Positions 54,487 through 62,904 of a stretch of DNA of 64,000 nt are shown one piece after another (position 1 is the first letter of the stretch; each line of letters starts with the position of its first letter). Where the stretch lies: the NCBI GenBank assembly GCA_937898625.1, contig CALEJF010000041.1:1-64000 (forward strand), written 5' to 3'. Source of the DNA: an uncultured Clostridia bacterium. Its GTDB lineage: Bacteria > Bacillota > Clostridia > Oscillospirales > Acutalibacteraceae. The notes beneath the pieces are model-generated. The model had not been told where the DNA came from. It saw only the letters and a list, made by a program, of their open reading frames with translations, and searched no databases. Both the position numbers and the translations under genes were made by a program.

Positions 54487-54924
54487 ATGCTACATTTACA
54501 GAACGATTTTGAGAATAGTGACAATTGCAATACCGCAGGAAGTACATTGAGATATTACAGAATTCATAAAGGTTACACAACCCGTGAACTTGCTAATTTG
54601 GTTGGTGTTGTCCCTGCGACTATCACTCTTTATGAAAATGATAAAAATCCAATAAAGTATAAAACAGCGGTTTTACTTGCTGATATTCTTGAAATAGACC
54701 GACAGCTGTTACTTGATGCCTATACCACTTTTGTTGATTATCCGTGCGATGCACTTCTGCAAGAAGTTCGCTCGAAACTATCTCTTAATCAATCTCAAAT
54801 GGCACAAAGAATTGGTGTTGCCCCAAATGCTTACTCTGCTTGGGAAAGAGCAACACGAACACCACGCAGAAAAGAATATGAAAAAATACTTCCCCTCATA
54901 AAAGAAGCAAATATAAAAATATAA
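54487..54924 (+). CDS. XRE-family regulator with two helix-turn-helix domains
   Basis: A 145-residue protein with two HTH_XRE units: residues ~22-75 (LRYYRIHKGYTTRELANLVG, TITLYENDKNPI) and ~92-140 (VRSKLSLNQSQMAQRIGVAP, YSAWERATRTP). There is no effector domain. AAAGGT precedes the ATG at 54487. It probably regulates the element's small genes downstream (54995-55529), which begin with a large palindrome. Confidence 0.85.
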   Translation: MLHLQNDFENSDNCNTAGSTLRYYRIHKGYTTRELANLVGVVPATITLYENDKNPIKYKTAVLLADILEIDRQLLLDAYTTFVDYPCDALLQEVRSKLSLNQSQMAQRIGVAPNAYSAWERATRTPRRKEYEKILPLIKEANIKI

Positions 54925-54942
54925 AATCCACACATTCGACTA

Positions 54943-54987
54943 ACCTCCTGTTATAAGGTAGAATAAAGCTACCAAATAACAGGAGGT
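54943..54987 (+). promoter_or_regulatory. Shine-Dalgarno-sequestering hairpin
   Basis: ACCTCCTGTTAT (54943-54954) is a perfect 12-base complement of ATAACAGGAGGT (54976-54987), with an inner stem GGTAG / CTACC. The 3' arm contains the whole AGGAGG ribosome site of the ORF at 54995. In RNA the start would be masked until something opens the stem. As DNA it could also bind the upstream XRE protein. Confidence 0.7.
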
Positions 54988-54994
54988 CATTTTT

Positions 54995-55150
54995 ATGAAC
55001 AGAAAAACAAAAATCAAGTTTACAGATTTCGAGTGTAATTTGCTTATCAATGGCATGAATGAGTTTCGTAATATGCTCTTAGCTGATGATTTACCCACAG
55101 AGGATGTTGATGAGCTGTTGTTGAAAATCATTGATAAGAGTGAAAAATAA
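54995..55150 (+). CDS. Small hypothetical protein, TnpW-like position
   Basis: A 51-residue protein (MNRKTKIKFTDFECNLLING ... LLLKIIDKSEK). The ATG is 9 bases after AGGAGG, which lies in the masking hairpin. It is followed 13 bases later by tnpV; in Tn4451-type elements a small tnpW sits in a similar place, but I cannot confirm homology. The shape (short basic head, acidic helical tail) suits a small regulatory protein. Confidence 0.65.
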   Translation: MNRKTKIKFTDFECNLLINGMNEFRNMLLADDLPTEDVDELLLKIIDKSEK

Positions 55151-55163
55151 GGAGGGTGTTATT

Positions 55164-55529
55164 ATGTCAAACAAAAATTTTATCAGTTACCGCCGGGTTG
55201 GTGATTATCTCATCCCTAATCTCATTATCCCGCCCGAAGAAGCAGTCGTAACACTTGGTAAATGGGGAATGATGCACAAAAATTATCTTGAAAAACATAA
55301 GAAGGTGCTTTTTAGCTCGCTGCTTATGCAAGGTAAATTGTACCAGCACTGTGCTGAAGTTGAAAAACAGGCACGAGATATATTTGAAACACTTGTTGAG
55401 CAGATGAAAGAGGGTGAAGGTGTTACCGAAAAACTGAAAGAGGAAAATCAGCTCCTATGGGTGCAGAAAAAGGGTAACATTCAGGCACAAGCAAGAGAAA
55501 TTGTTTGCAACGAACTGATATACAATTAA
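55164..55529 (+). CDS. tnpV: TnpV family transposon-encoded protein
   Basis: A 121-residue protein matching TnpV of Tn4451: ISYRRVGDYLIPNLIIPPEE, LGKWGMMHKNYLEKHKKVLF, LLMQGKLYQHCAEVEKQARD, then EGVTEKLKEENQLLWVQKK. The function of TnpV is unknown. It marks this region as a Tn4451/IME-type element. AAGGAGG precedes the ATG at 55164; a longer frame from 55131 overlaps the previous gene and is not supported. Confidence 0.85.
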   Translation: MSNKNFISYRRVGDYLIPNLIIPPEEAVVTLGKWGMMHKNYLEKHKKVLFSSLLMQGKLYQHCAEVEKQARDIFETLVEQMKEGEGVTEKLKEENQLLWVQKKGNIQAQAREIVCNELIYN

Positions 55530-55536
55530 GGTTAGG

Positions 55537-55562
55537 GGGTGTATCCGAAGATACACCTTCTA
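55537..55562 (+). terminator. Terminator-like hairpin after tnpV
   Basis: GGGTGTATC / GATACACC stem followed by TTCTATATTT; the T run is weak. Confidence 0.55.
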
Positions 55563-55689
55563 TATTTATAGTTGGATTTTCCAAGCAACGCTTGAGAAGC
55601 GTTCAAAGGATGATTTATTGTTTTTTATAGTTTAATGCATTATTATATATACAGACCGATCAACAAATATAATCAGAGGTGATAAGAGT

Positions 55690-56782
55690 ATGACTATTTA
55701 TTTAAGTGAAAACATCAAAAGATTGAGACTCGAAAAAGGACTTACACAAGAAACTCTATCAGAGTTTTTAGGTGTTACTTCTCAAAGTGTCAGCAATTGG
55801 GAACGAGGAGAAAGTTATCCTGACATTACAATTCTTCCTGAAATTGCAGGCTTTTTCAATGTAAGTGTTGATGAGTTGCTTGGTGTTAACAGAGCAGAAG
55901 ACGAGGCTGAAATAATCAAAGAACTTGAAGCTTATGATAATTTTACAGACGAAAAAATGAAACTGAAATTAATAAATAAGCTTAAAGAAAAATTCCCTAA
56001 TGATTTTCGTATTCTTTTAAGATATATGACTTCCCTTGTTCATTTCAAAGAAAACACACCCGAAAATGTTGCAAAAATAATTGCGATATACGAAAACATT
56101 AAGCAAAACTGTAACAATGACAAAATACGTATTTCTGCCAAAAGACATATTATTGAACTCTATAAGGGCCTTTCAGAAAAAGAAGGAAGCGGCATAACCT
56201 TTGAGGAATGTGAAAAAATCATAAAAGAGATGCCGAGGATGAGAGACGGACAGGAGATGTTCTGCTTTTATTATCCCCAAAACTATCCTAATGGTGATGA
56301 AATAATAATGAACACTCTTGAAGAACAATTCTTACTGCTCAATACCGTTTATTCTCATTATTTTCATTACAACGGCTTTTTCTATGACAGAAACTTCTCT
56401 GACGAATGGGTATTTCAGCATTCAAAACAGAACTAGATTTTTGAATTTTGTATATGATGACGGTCATTACGGTAAAATGTGGCGAACAGTAATTTATAAT
56501 TACGGGCATTTAGGTGTAAGATATTTCAAACTCGGTGATACAGCTAATGCATTGGAAAGCTTCAGAAAAATGTGCGACCTTGCTATCAAATTTGATAATA
56601 TGGACAGAATCACAACTATGCACTCGGTAATGTTTGAAGGCAATAAATTTGATAAGCATAATTTAGGTACTACTTATGTGGCTAAAACGCAGATAAAAGA
56701 GCTTTTGACTGAAAAATATCCATTGTCTGAAGAGTTTAAAAGCTCCGATGAATTTAAAGCAATACTTTCAAGTCTTGAATAA
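55690..56782 (+). pseudogene. XRE regulator with C-terminal sensor region, frameshifted
   Basis: The N-terminal frame (248 codons) has an HTH_XRE domain (IKRLRLEKGLTQETLSEFLG, QSVSNWERGESYP) and runs into a large helical domain, ending at a TAG at 56434. A second frame continues the same protein with FLNFVYDDGHYGKMWRTVIY, NYGHLGVRYFKLGDTANALE and YPLSEEFKSSDEFKAILSSL to 56782. Removing one base in AACTAGATTT near 56432 joins them as QNRFLNF. So this is one ~363-residue gene with a one-base insertion, either a young pseudogene or a sequence error. Confidence 0.75.
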
Positions 56783-56794
56783 TAAATTTGATAT

Positions 56795-56829
56795 GCTACA
56801 AAGTCACCCTTTACAGGTGACTTTGTAGC
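56795..56829. terminator. Inverted repeat between convergent genes
   Basis: GCTACAAAGTCACC / GGTGACTTTGTAGC, a perfect 14-base stem with a 7-base loop. Likely bidirectional terminator although the T run is short. Confidence 0.6.
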
Positions 56830-56839
56830 ATTAGTTATG

Positions 56840-58246
56840 TCAATTTTTGGAGTTCAAATCTTTTATGAATGGCACTACCGCTAACAAGGAACTTACCGCA
56901 GGCAAAACACTGAACAGGAAAAATAACATTGTAAACAGAGGCGTGTATTCCGCACTTTCTCTTGCAACAAAACCGTTTGCTATATACTCATTCAGTTTTG
57001 CTGTTTCGGCACTTGTGAAACCTATTATCATATATCCCGCACTTGAAATCAACGAAGATACACCGCTTTGAATTTTGATGATTGCCGTCTGAAAAGAGAA
57101 GAATAGTGCTGTCGGCTTAGTGCCTGATAGTTTGTATTCTAACTCTACCGCATCATCAATTAGCAAAGTACGGATATTTGAAGCAAGGCTCAGAAAGCTA
57201 CCGGATATAAGTGAAAGTATGAACATAATCGCAAAGTTTGTGAAGGTGTTCATTGTTGTTTTGTTGCCGAGATACAATACAAAAATCATAATATTCGGCA
57301 GTATGGATGCAAGGTTACATAACACATAGGCTTTTACATTGTCGAGTTTTCTTGATAGTATAGGCACAAGGAATGTTGAAAGCATCAAACCAACAAAGCT
57401 ACCGGTACCGAGCAAGAATGTATAAAGAAAAGTAAGTCCCGAATTCTTGCTTGAAAAATAAAAAGCAACCAAAGCAGATAGTACCACACCCTGCAAAGCA
57501 CTCATTGAGGAGAGTAAGCCTGATATAATGATTTTCTTTAAAAGTGGATTAGTGAGAATATATTTGTATTGTTGCTTTATGTCGTTACTTTTCCTTTCGG
57601 TGTGTTGTAATCGTTGTTTTGATACGGTCAACTGATAAAGAACATATCCAGCAACAGAGAAAACAAGAGTAATGATGAAAAAGGCATCTCGTTCATCCGT
57701 CTGTGTTCCGCCAAGTGCTCCCGAAACTGCAAAGGCAAGAGGCTGAACAATCAGGCAGCAAATACTGCAGACCATCGCACCGATAGGGCGTAAAGAAAGA
57801 AGATTTGTGCGTTCTCTTTCATCTGCACACAGTACATTGGGATAACTTATCATAGGGATGTCACCAAATGAAAACATAATCTCCCACAGAATAAAAATAG
57901 CAAACCCATAAACTATAATCACTACATTTTCAAGTGCACTATTATTGTCAGAATAAATCTTCATCACAAAGCAAAGGACTGTTATTATTGCTGTCGGCAA
58001 CGGTAAATATCGCAGATATTTTGCTAACGGCCATTTGCTTTTATTGATGAACGCTCCTATAAACGGGTCTTTTACAGCATCAAATATTTTTGCTGTACTG
58101 AGTATGATCCCGAGCCAAAAGGCAGGGATAAGAATGGTGAATTGAAGGTAGTAGGCAAAGCAAGATGACACAAGGGCATATAGTATGTTCTGTCCTGACA
58201 GACCTAAAAGATAGCGTGTTTTTTCGTTTTGCAGTTTTGTTTTCAT
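56840..58246 (-). CDS. GPH/MFS-type sugar:cation symporter-like transporter
   Basis: A 468-residue membrane protein with ~12 helices. The N-terminal half resembles the glycoside-pentoside-hexuronide (MelB-like) family: LSTAKIFDAVKDPFIGAFIN is its hallmark cation-binding region. The substrate is unknown; TetR control suggests a drug or a toxic glycoside. The start is ATG 58246, 7 bases after AAAGGAG; earlier frames start inside the operator region. Two palindromic TetR sites lie directly upstream. Confidence 0.85.
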   Translation of the reverse strand: MKTKLQNEKTRYLLGLSGQNILYALVSSCFAYYLQFTILIPAFWLGIILSTAKIFDAVKDPFIGAFINKSKWPLAKYLRYLPLPTAIITVLCFVMKIYSDNNSALENVVIIVYGFAIFILWEIMFSFGDIPMISYPNVLCADERERTNLLSLRPIGAMVCSICCLIVQPLAFAVSGALGGTQTDERDAFFIITLVFSVAGYVLYQLTVSKQRLQHTERKSNDIKQQYKYILTNPLLKKIIISGLLSSMSALQGVVLSALVAFYFSSKNSGLTFLYTFLLGTGSFVGLMLSTFLVPILSRKLDNVKAYVLCNLASILPNIMIFVLYLGNKTTMNTFTNFAIMFILSLISGSFLSLASNIRTLLIDDAVELEYKLSGTKPTALFFSFQTAIIKIQSGVSSLISSAGYMIIGFTSAETAKLNEYIANGFVARESAEYTPLFTMLFFLFSVLPAVSSLLAVVPFIKDLNSKN

Positions 58247-58262
58247 TGTGAAACTCCTTTCA

Positions 58263-58283
58263 TTACATACTCTCGGTATGTAA
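58263..58283. promoter_or_regulatory. TetR-type operator, site 1
   Basis: TTACATAC, 5 bases, GTATGTAA: perfect 8-base half-sites, immediately upstream of the transporter ribosome site. Confidence 0.7.
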
Positions 58284-58328
58284 AATGATAAAATATATTG
58301 CCGCAGATGCGGCTTAATTTTTTTGTTT

Positions 58329-58353
58329 ACATACATACTTTTGGTATGTATGT
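58329..58353. promoter_or_regulatory. TetR-type operator, site 2
   Basis: ACATACATAC, 5 bases, GTATGTATGT: perfect 10-base half-sites between the tetR stop and the transporter gene. Confidence 0.75.
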
Positions 58354-58387
58354 CGCCTTAATAAATTGCCACCGAGGTGGCAACCTA

Positions 58388-59050
58388 TCATTTTCTGTTA
58401 TCCATTTCGTTGATTTGCTTGTTCATATTGTAAACTGCCGGGTACATATCAGTAACATCAACACCGAGCATAGCCATCATGCCCAAGATTACCTGACACT
58501 TTTTCTCAATATCCTCATCACTCATTGAGAACACAAGAGGATTAAGCCAAACATTAGCGAGTAAAGAAATAACCTCCGCTAGCTCTTTTGCAAACGGTAT
58601 TTTAATTGAGCCGTCTTTTATACCCTCTTCAAGTACAGGCTTGATTACATTAGGTGCAATGTCATTGACAGACCTTAAAAGTAAGTCACTTAACATATGC
58701 GGCATATTCTGCAGATGAATACCCATACTTCTGAATTTCTGTTCCTGTTCGTCAACAAGGGATTCGTAAAGCATTGCTTTAAGTTTCTCTGCACCGTTGA
58801 GAGATGTGTCTTCTGCTATCTTATTCCACTTACGAGCCAAAGAGTTTTCCTGAAAAAGCCTTGCAGTAACGGCATTCAGAATATCCTCTTTTGATGTGAA
58901 ATGATGATAAATAGCACCCTTTGTTAGACCGCCTAAATTATCAATAATATCTTGAATTGTTGTGTGTTCGTAACCTTTTTCGAGAAACAGCTTTTGAGCT
59001 GTGTCAAGAATCAATGTCACTGTTTCTTCTGGATATTTATTCCTTGCCAT
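58388..59050 (-). CDS. TetR/AcrR family regulator
   Basis: A 220-residue repressor. N-terminal helix-turn-helix: ILDTAQKLFLEKGYEHTTIQ, IIDNLGGLTKGAIYHHFTSK. The C-terminal ~150 residues form the ligand/dimer domain. It is on the same strand as the transporter and upstream of it. Sites with CATAC-N5-GTATG occur before both genes, so it most likely represses itself and the transporter until a ligand binds. Confidence 0.92.
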   Translation of the reverse strand: MARNKYPEETVTLILDTAQKLFLEKGYEHTTIQDIIDNLGGLTKGAIYHHFTSKEDILNAVTARLFQENSLARKWNKIAEDTSLNGAEKLKAMLYESLVDEQEQKFRSMGIHLQNMPHMLSDLLLRSVNDIAPNVIKPVLEEGIKDGSIKIPFAKELAEVISLLANVWLNPLVFSMSDEDIEKKCQVILGMMAMLGVDVTDMYPAVYNMNKQINEMDNRK

Positions 59051-59061
59051 AATTCACCTTG

Positions 59062-59076
59062 CATACCGTTGGTATG
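59062..59076. promoter_or_regulatory. TetR-type operator, site 3 (autoregulatory)
   Basis: CATAC, 5 bases, GTATG, 12 bases before the tetR start codon. The half-sites and 5-base spacing are the same as in sites 1 and 2. Confidence 0.65.
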
Positions 59077-59216
59077 TTTATTATATCAATCACGCCCCAC
59101 ATTGTCAAGGCTTTTCCATTAAAAGCAAGTCATTCATAAAACTACGAGATGTGTTTATGAATATATATTGCATTGTTTAGTAAGAAGATATGAAACAATA
59201 AAAGACAACCGGCAAT

Positions 59217-59825
59217 TTAACTTGCTTGTTGTCTTTTGCTTTTATATTTAAGATATTTTTGTTTTGTTATTCTTCTATTAAAATACTCTATCCAAAAGAA
59301 TTTATCTGCCAATCCCAAAAAATTATAACTACCTTCACGTGAAGTGTAGTAAAACTCTGTAATTACATTGGATTTATAATCTTGATATGATGTTTTTGGT
59401 AAAAGAAGTTCTTCCTGAATTGCATTACAACTATAAGATATCTCTTCAGAACTTAGTTTATCATTTTCAATATAATCACATATTATTGCCGATTTAAGTA
59501 TATCACAACCAACACAAAAAGCTAACCGTTCATTGAATGCATACTTGTGGTCACTTGTTTCATAATAGGTGCTATCAACAGTTTTTAGAATTTTTACTTT
59601 TAATAATGCGATAACAATTGTAGATATTTCTTTGTGGGTATCTAACCCTTTGCTATTTGGATGCATATACTTTTTAGAATAATATTTATGCAAAATTTCA
59701 TATTCAGAACAAAGCAATTCAAACGCATTCGGTATAAGAAATAAACCTGAATTCTTTGTTAATATATCCTCTGCTTCTTTTATAATTATGTTATCGAATA
59801 TATCCTTAAGTTCAGAATTCTTCAT
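59217..59825 (-). CDS. Hypothetical protein of a three-gene module (cytoplasmic)
   Basis: A 202-residue soluble protein, mostly helical, with THKEISTIVIALLKVKILK and AFNERLAFCVGCDILKSAII as its most distinctive stretches and a Lys/Arg-rich C-terminus (KYKSKRQQAS). No family recognised. GGAG lies 6 bases before the ATG, which overlaps the end of the preceding small membrane-protein gene by 14 bases, so the two are translationally linked. Confidence 0.65.
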   Translation of the reverse strand: MKNSELKDIFDNIIIKEAEDILTKNSGLFLIPNAFELLCSEYEILHKYYSKKYMHPNSKGLDTHKEISTIVIALLKVKILKTVDSTYYETSDHKYAFNERLAFCVGCDILKSAIICDYIENDKLSSEEISYSCNAIQEELLLPKTSYQDYKSNVITEFYYTSREGSYNFLGLADKFFWIEYFNRRITKQKYLKYKSKRQQAS

Positions 59826-60021
59826 GCGCTTCTCCTATTTTCTTACAAACAGAATACTTACCTGAATATTTATTTGTTTGCATTATATGATTGTGTGAAC
59901 CTGAAACAGTTGGATCTTTTGTTGCTTGTTCATTCTTTATTTGTCGAGATATGGCGATAATTGTACAGACAACTACAACTACCAACAAACTAATAAAAAA
60001 TGCGATCAAAGCACCATCCAT
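59812..60021 (-). CDS. Hypothetical small membrane protein of a three-gene module
   Basis: 69 residues: one N-terminal membrane helix (residues ~3-24) followed by a polar tail with a His/Asn stretch (SGSHNHIMQTNKYSGKYS). AGGAGG sits 8 bases before the ATG. It lies 1 base from the stop of the multi-helix protein upstream and overlaps the soluble protein downstream. Confidence 0.65.
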   Translation of the reverse strand: MDGALIAFFISLLVVVVVCTIIAISRQIKNEQATKDPTVSGSHNHIMQTNKYSGKYSVCKKIGEAHEEF

Positions 60022-60022
60022 A

Positions 60023-60466
60023 CTAATTACCTCCTAAAATCGATTTGCTTTTATTGTTGCGAATAGTGACACTAAATTTTTGTACTATTCCAATAATCAC
60101 TTTTTGAATTATATCACATAAAGATATTGCTGAAAAAATATAAAAAACTATTTGGATGCAATTCATATTAATATCTTTACCAAAAACATCAGCCACATAG
60201 TCAAACATTATTAAACATACAATAACAAAAGATACAAGCAATGTCACCAATGCGACTATGTCTGTTACCAACCTTAAGATATCGCGTCCGTTATTAAGTA
60301 TTTCCTCAATAAGTGACAATAATCTTGGTAACATGTAAATAACCGTTGAGATGCCAAAAAAGACAACAGAATCTTTTGCGTACGAAACCCACACAAGCAA
60401 CAAGGATACGAATGCAAAAATAAGTTCAAAAATATCAACAACTAAATTTCCATAATAACTCTTCAT
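60023..60466 (-). CDS. Hypothetical multi-pass membrane protein of a three-gene module
   Basis: 147 residues with four predicted helices (VDIFELIFAFVSLLLVWV, a second at ~33-52, VTLLVSFVIVCLIMF, IVFYIFSAISLC) and a short basic tail. GGAG is 9 bases before the ATG at 60466; a longer frame from 60544 starts upstream of the -10 box and is not real. First gene of the module. Not recognised. Confidence 0.65.
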   Translation of the reverse strand: MKSYYGNLVVDIFELIFAFVSLLLVWVSYAKDSVVFFGISTVIYMLPRLLSLIEEILNNGRDILRLVTDIVALVTLLVSFVIVCLIMFDYVADVFGKDINMNCIQIVFYIFSAISLCDIIQKVIIGIVQKFSVTIRNNKSKSILGGN

Positions 60467-60515
60467 GGTGCAGAACTCCGAAAACACACAGTAAACATTA
60501 GATATATACTGTGGT

Positions 60516-60544
60516 AGTATATCATGTTTTTGTCGAAAAGTCAA
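60516..60544 (-). promoter_or_regulatory. Promoter of the three-gene membrane module
   Basis: TTGACT, 17-base spacer, TATACT on the minus strand, about 50 bases before the first gene. Confidence 0.65.
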
Positions 60545-60830
60545 GAAATTCTCGCTCTAAGAGTTTAATATTTAATTGTTTTTGAAAACAACATATGACA
60601 AGAATTCATATTTTGCATTATAGTATATCAAGCAGGTTCATTTTTGTCAAATTAAAGTTGCATTGTAAAAAAGTATTTTTGTAAGATGAATTATCATCAA
60701 AAAATGAATTAGATTCGTTACATAATATGCAATTCTATTTGTTTTGATAATGAAGAACCTGACCTTAATTAAACATATGTGTGCACAATTGAGTAATTGA
60801 CATATTTTCAAGTTTATCTTTAACTTGATT
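60545..60830. other. Gene-free AT-rich stretch
   Basis: No coding region, clear terminator or RNA gene is seen here; only scattered short A/T tracts. Confidence 0.5.
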
Positions 60831-61754
60831 TTATTCACCCTTGAAATACTCCGTATCCCTCAACCACTCTCGCATTTTTGCATAAGCTCGGTGGACGGTC
60901 TGATATGCGGTATCAGGAGAGGATTTTTCAAAGGTGTTTGCAAGGTCGAGGTAGGTCATTTTCTTGAATTTCACCTTTTTAGGATTTCCGTCCTTGTCGG
61001 TGACAGATTTATCCATATAGTAATCCGAAAAGCAGTCCATACAAAACCCTAACCTGTTTGCAACCATATACTGCTCGTCATAATACAACTTGTCAAAAAC
61101 CTCATGTACTGCCTCTTTTCTCATAGCATTAAGGAGCATTGTCAAAGGCTCAGATGATGAATCTGCAATATATTCTTCCTCTCTGACTTCACTTTCATCA
61201 TCGGCAAGGTTTTTGTAAAACTCAATATAATTCATATTGCGAAGACCTGCGGAGATTATCTCTGTAACCTTTTTCGGCTTCAGATTAAGTTCTGCGGCAA
61301 TTCTACCGATAGTTTCATCGTCATTTCTGTAATTGTTTTCCCGGTACAATGCCATAATTTTGCGAAGCCGTGCATCCTCATCCTCTGTTGAGATGGTGTA
61401 GCCTGTTCTCATAGTACGCACATATTCGTGAACAGCACGTTTAACATAAAATTCTGTATAGTAGTGTTCAAATGACTTATTTTTGGTAACATCATAATTC
61501 TTTAAGGCTTTGAGCAGTGCAAACACACAAGCAGATTTCAAATCTGCAAAGTGACCAAGCATGGCATATTCCTGAACAAAACCTTTAACAGAGTTATTCA
61601 GTATCGGCTCATAATAATGTAAGAACCAAGACAGATATTTATCGTCCTTTTCTTTTAAGTAAAGCTCAATATATTCCTGTAAATACATTTTCGGCGGTGC
61701 CGGCTTCAGCTTGTAGATATACAGTTCTTTTTCCCAATCCATCACGGCACTCAC
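60831..61754 (-). CDS. Sigma-70-like transcription factor of a mobile element
   Basis: A 307-residue protein with a sigma region-2-like part (FADLKSACVFALLKALKNYD, FEHYYTEFYVKRAVHEYVRT), a region-3-like part (DDETIGRIAAELNLKPKKV) and a C-terminal region-4-like helix-turn-helix (MTYLDLANTFEKSSPDTAYQ). Such divergent sigma-like proteins occur in clostridial integrative elements. It follows the DUF6076 gene by 7 bases and shares its promoter. GTG start at 61754 is weakly placed; an in-frame ATG at 61742 is possible. Confidence 0.72.
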   Translation of the reverse strand: MSAVMDWEKELYIYKLKPAPPKMYLQEYIELYLKEKDDKYLSWFLHYYEPILNNSVKGFVQEYAMLGHFADLKSACVFALLKALKNYDVTKNKSFEHYYTEFYVKRAVHEYVRTMRTGYTISTEDEDARLRKIMALYRENNYRNDDETIGRIAAELNLKPKKVTEIISAGLRNMNYIEFYKNLADDESEVREEEYIADSSSEPLTMLLNAMRKEAVHEVFDKLYYDEQYMVANRLGFCMDCFSDYYMDKSVTDKDGNPKKVKFKKMTYLDLANTFEKSSPDTAYQTVHRAYAKMREWLRDTEYFKGE

Positions 61755-61761
61755 CGTCCTT

Positions 61762-62868
61762 TCATTTTAGCATTCTTGCTGTATCATAATACAGCTTTTT
61801 ACGGGTCATATCCTTTATGTACTGTGTAGTAAGATATTCGTGATTTTCCTGTGCCCGCAGCATATTGTTTTTTGCTATGAATGTAGCCATCTTTGCAAAC
61901 TCAGCCGTTATAGTGCCTCTGCTTTTCTCTGTTCGGATTGCAGAGGCTCTTTTTTCATATATAGCCACAACGGGATTATCCTGCTCCCGTTCCTTGCGTC
62001 TGATTGATGCCGCATACTTACGACAGGTAGTTCTCTTGCCTCGGAGCATATACGGCGCAAATCCGTTACAGTATTTCTGCTTTCGGGCAGATGTCATAAG
62101 AAAATATCTGTTACAGATACCGCATTGCTTCGGGTAGTGTCCGTAATGTAAGCCTTCAAAGAAATCTGTAACGATAAAGGAGTAATAATCTTTAAAGGTC
62201 AGCCTTTTTGCAACTGCAGCTTCCTTTTTCTTTGTAACTGAAACATACTCTGTTCTGACATTGCAGTCTGTTTTACTGAATATATCCATAGCAATAGGCA
62301 ACAGATGCGCTTCGTCAAAGCGTTCAGCCTCATCAAGACGAAAAACAAACTTTAATAGACTCCTGTGTGCCTTCTCCATATATTCGGGGAGCTTATCATA
62401 AAAGTTTATGGTATCATTTACGCGTTTAAGTAAATCCTCTGCCGTAGTAAAAAAGGCTTTATCATATTCGGGTGGTAAAATATCCAACACAGCTTGAGCC
62501 ATATCGATGTTCTGTACCTTTGCTTTTCGGTGGAAATATTCAATAATCAAATCAGCATTTGCTTTTGCAAAAAGACAAGATATTCTTTCCTTTTCTGCAC
62601 CAATATCACAGGTATTGAAAGGCTTAATGCTAGGCAGTGCTTTTAACATCATCTGTATCTCTTCCCCGGCTTTAATAAAGTCGGTATCGTTCAGATAACC
62701 AAGAGCAAGAGTTTCTCTGACATGCCACAGATATTCACGAAAAACTGCAATACGGGCAGCATTATCATTTTTATAATACTGATTCAGCAGACTCATAGCA
62801 TAAAAGCCTGCATAATGCTTCTTAGCAATCGTTACTATACCGTCTCTATAATCTGCACTGAAAAGCAT
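61762..62868 (-). CDS. DUF6076-type protein with zinc-finger-like cysteines
   Basis: A 368-residue protein. The N-terminal ~220 residues are helical. A cysteine cluster follows: YPKQCGICNRYFLMTSARKQ, KYCNGF and TTCRKYAAS, like the zinc-binding part of DUF6076 proteins, and the C-terminus is basic and helical. The function is unknown; the zinc region suggests nucleic-acid binding. The start is ATG 62868, 6 bases after GGTGG; the TTG at 62883 overlaps the ribosome site. A LexA-box promoter lies upstream. Confidence 0.72.
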   Translation of the reverse strand: MLFSADYRDGIVTIAKKHYAGFYAMSLLNQYYKNDNAARIAVFREYLWHVRETLALGYLNDTDFIKAGEEIQMMLKALPSIKPFNTCDIGAEKERISCLFAKANADLIIEYFHRKAKVQNIDMAQAVLDILPPEYDKAFFTTAEDLLKRVNDTINFYDKLPEYMEKAHRSLLKFVFRLDEAERFDEAHLLPIAMDIFSKTDCNVRTEYVSVTKKKEAAVAKRLTFKDYYSFIVTDFFEGLHYGHYPKQCGICNRYFLMTSARKQKYCNGFAPYMLRGKRTTCRKYAASIRRKEREQDNPVVAIYEKRASAIRTEKSRGTITAEFAKMATFIAKNNMLRAQENHEYLTTQYIKDMTRKKLYYDTARMLK

Positions 62869-62904
62869 TGTTTCACCACCCAAATAAAACTAAACTATAC
62901 ATAT

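Noticed and set aside
54301..54924. 207-codon XRE protein starting at 54301
   Set aside because: Its first ~60 codons are antisense to tnpA. The ATG at 54487 has AAAGGT before it and starts directly before the first helix-turn-helix domain.
56318..56782. Separate 154-codon gene
   Set aside because: Its start overlaps the XRE gene by over 100 bases out of frame with no ribosome site, and its sequence continues the same protein family; treated as the frameshifted 3' part.
60831..61754. Missing N-terminal half of sigma G
   Set aside because: The protein has its own region-2-like, region-3-like and region-4-like parts and does not read as sigma G. No FSTYAVP-type end was found on either strand between 49.4 and 64 kb.
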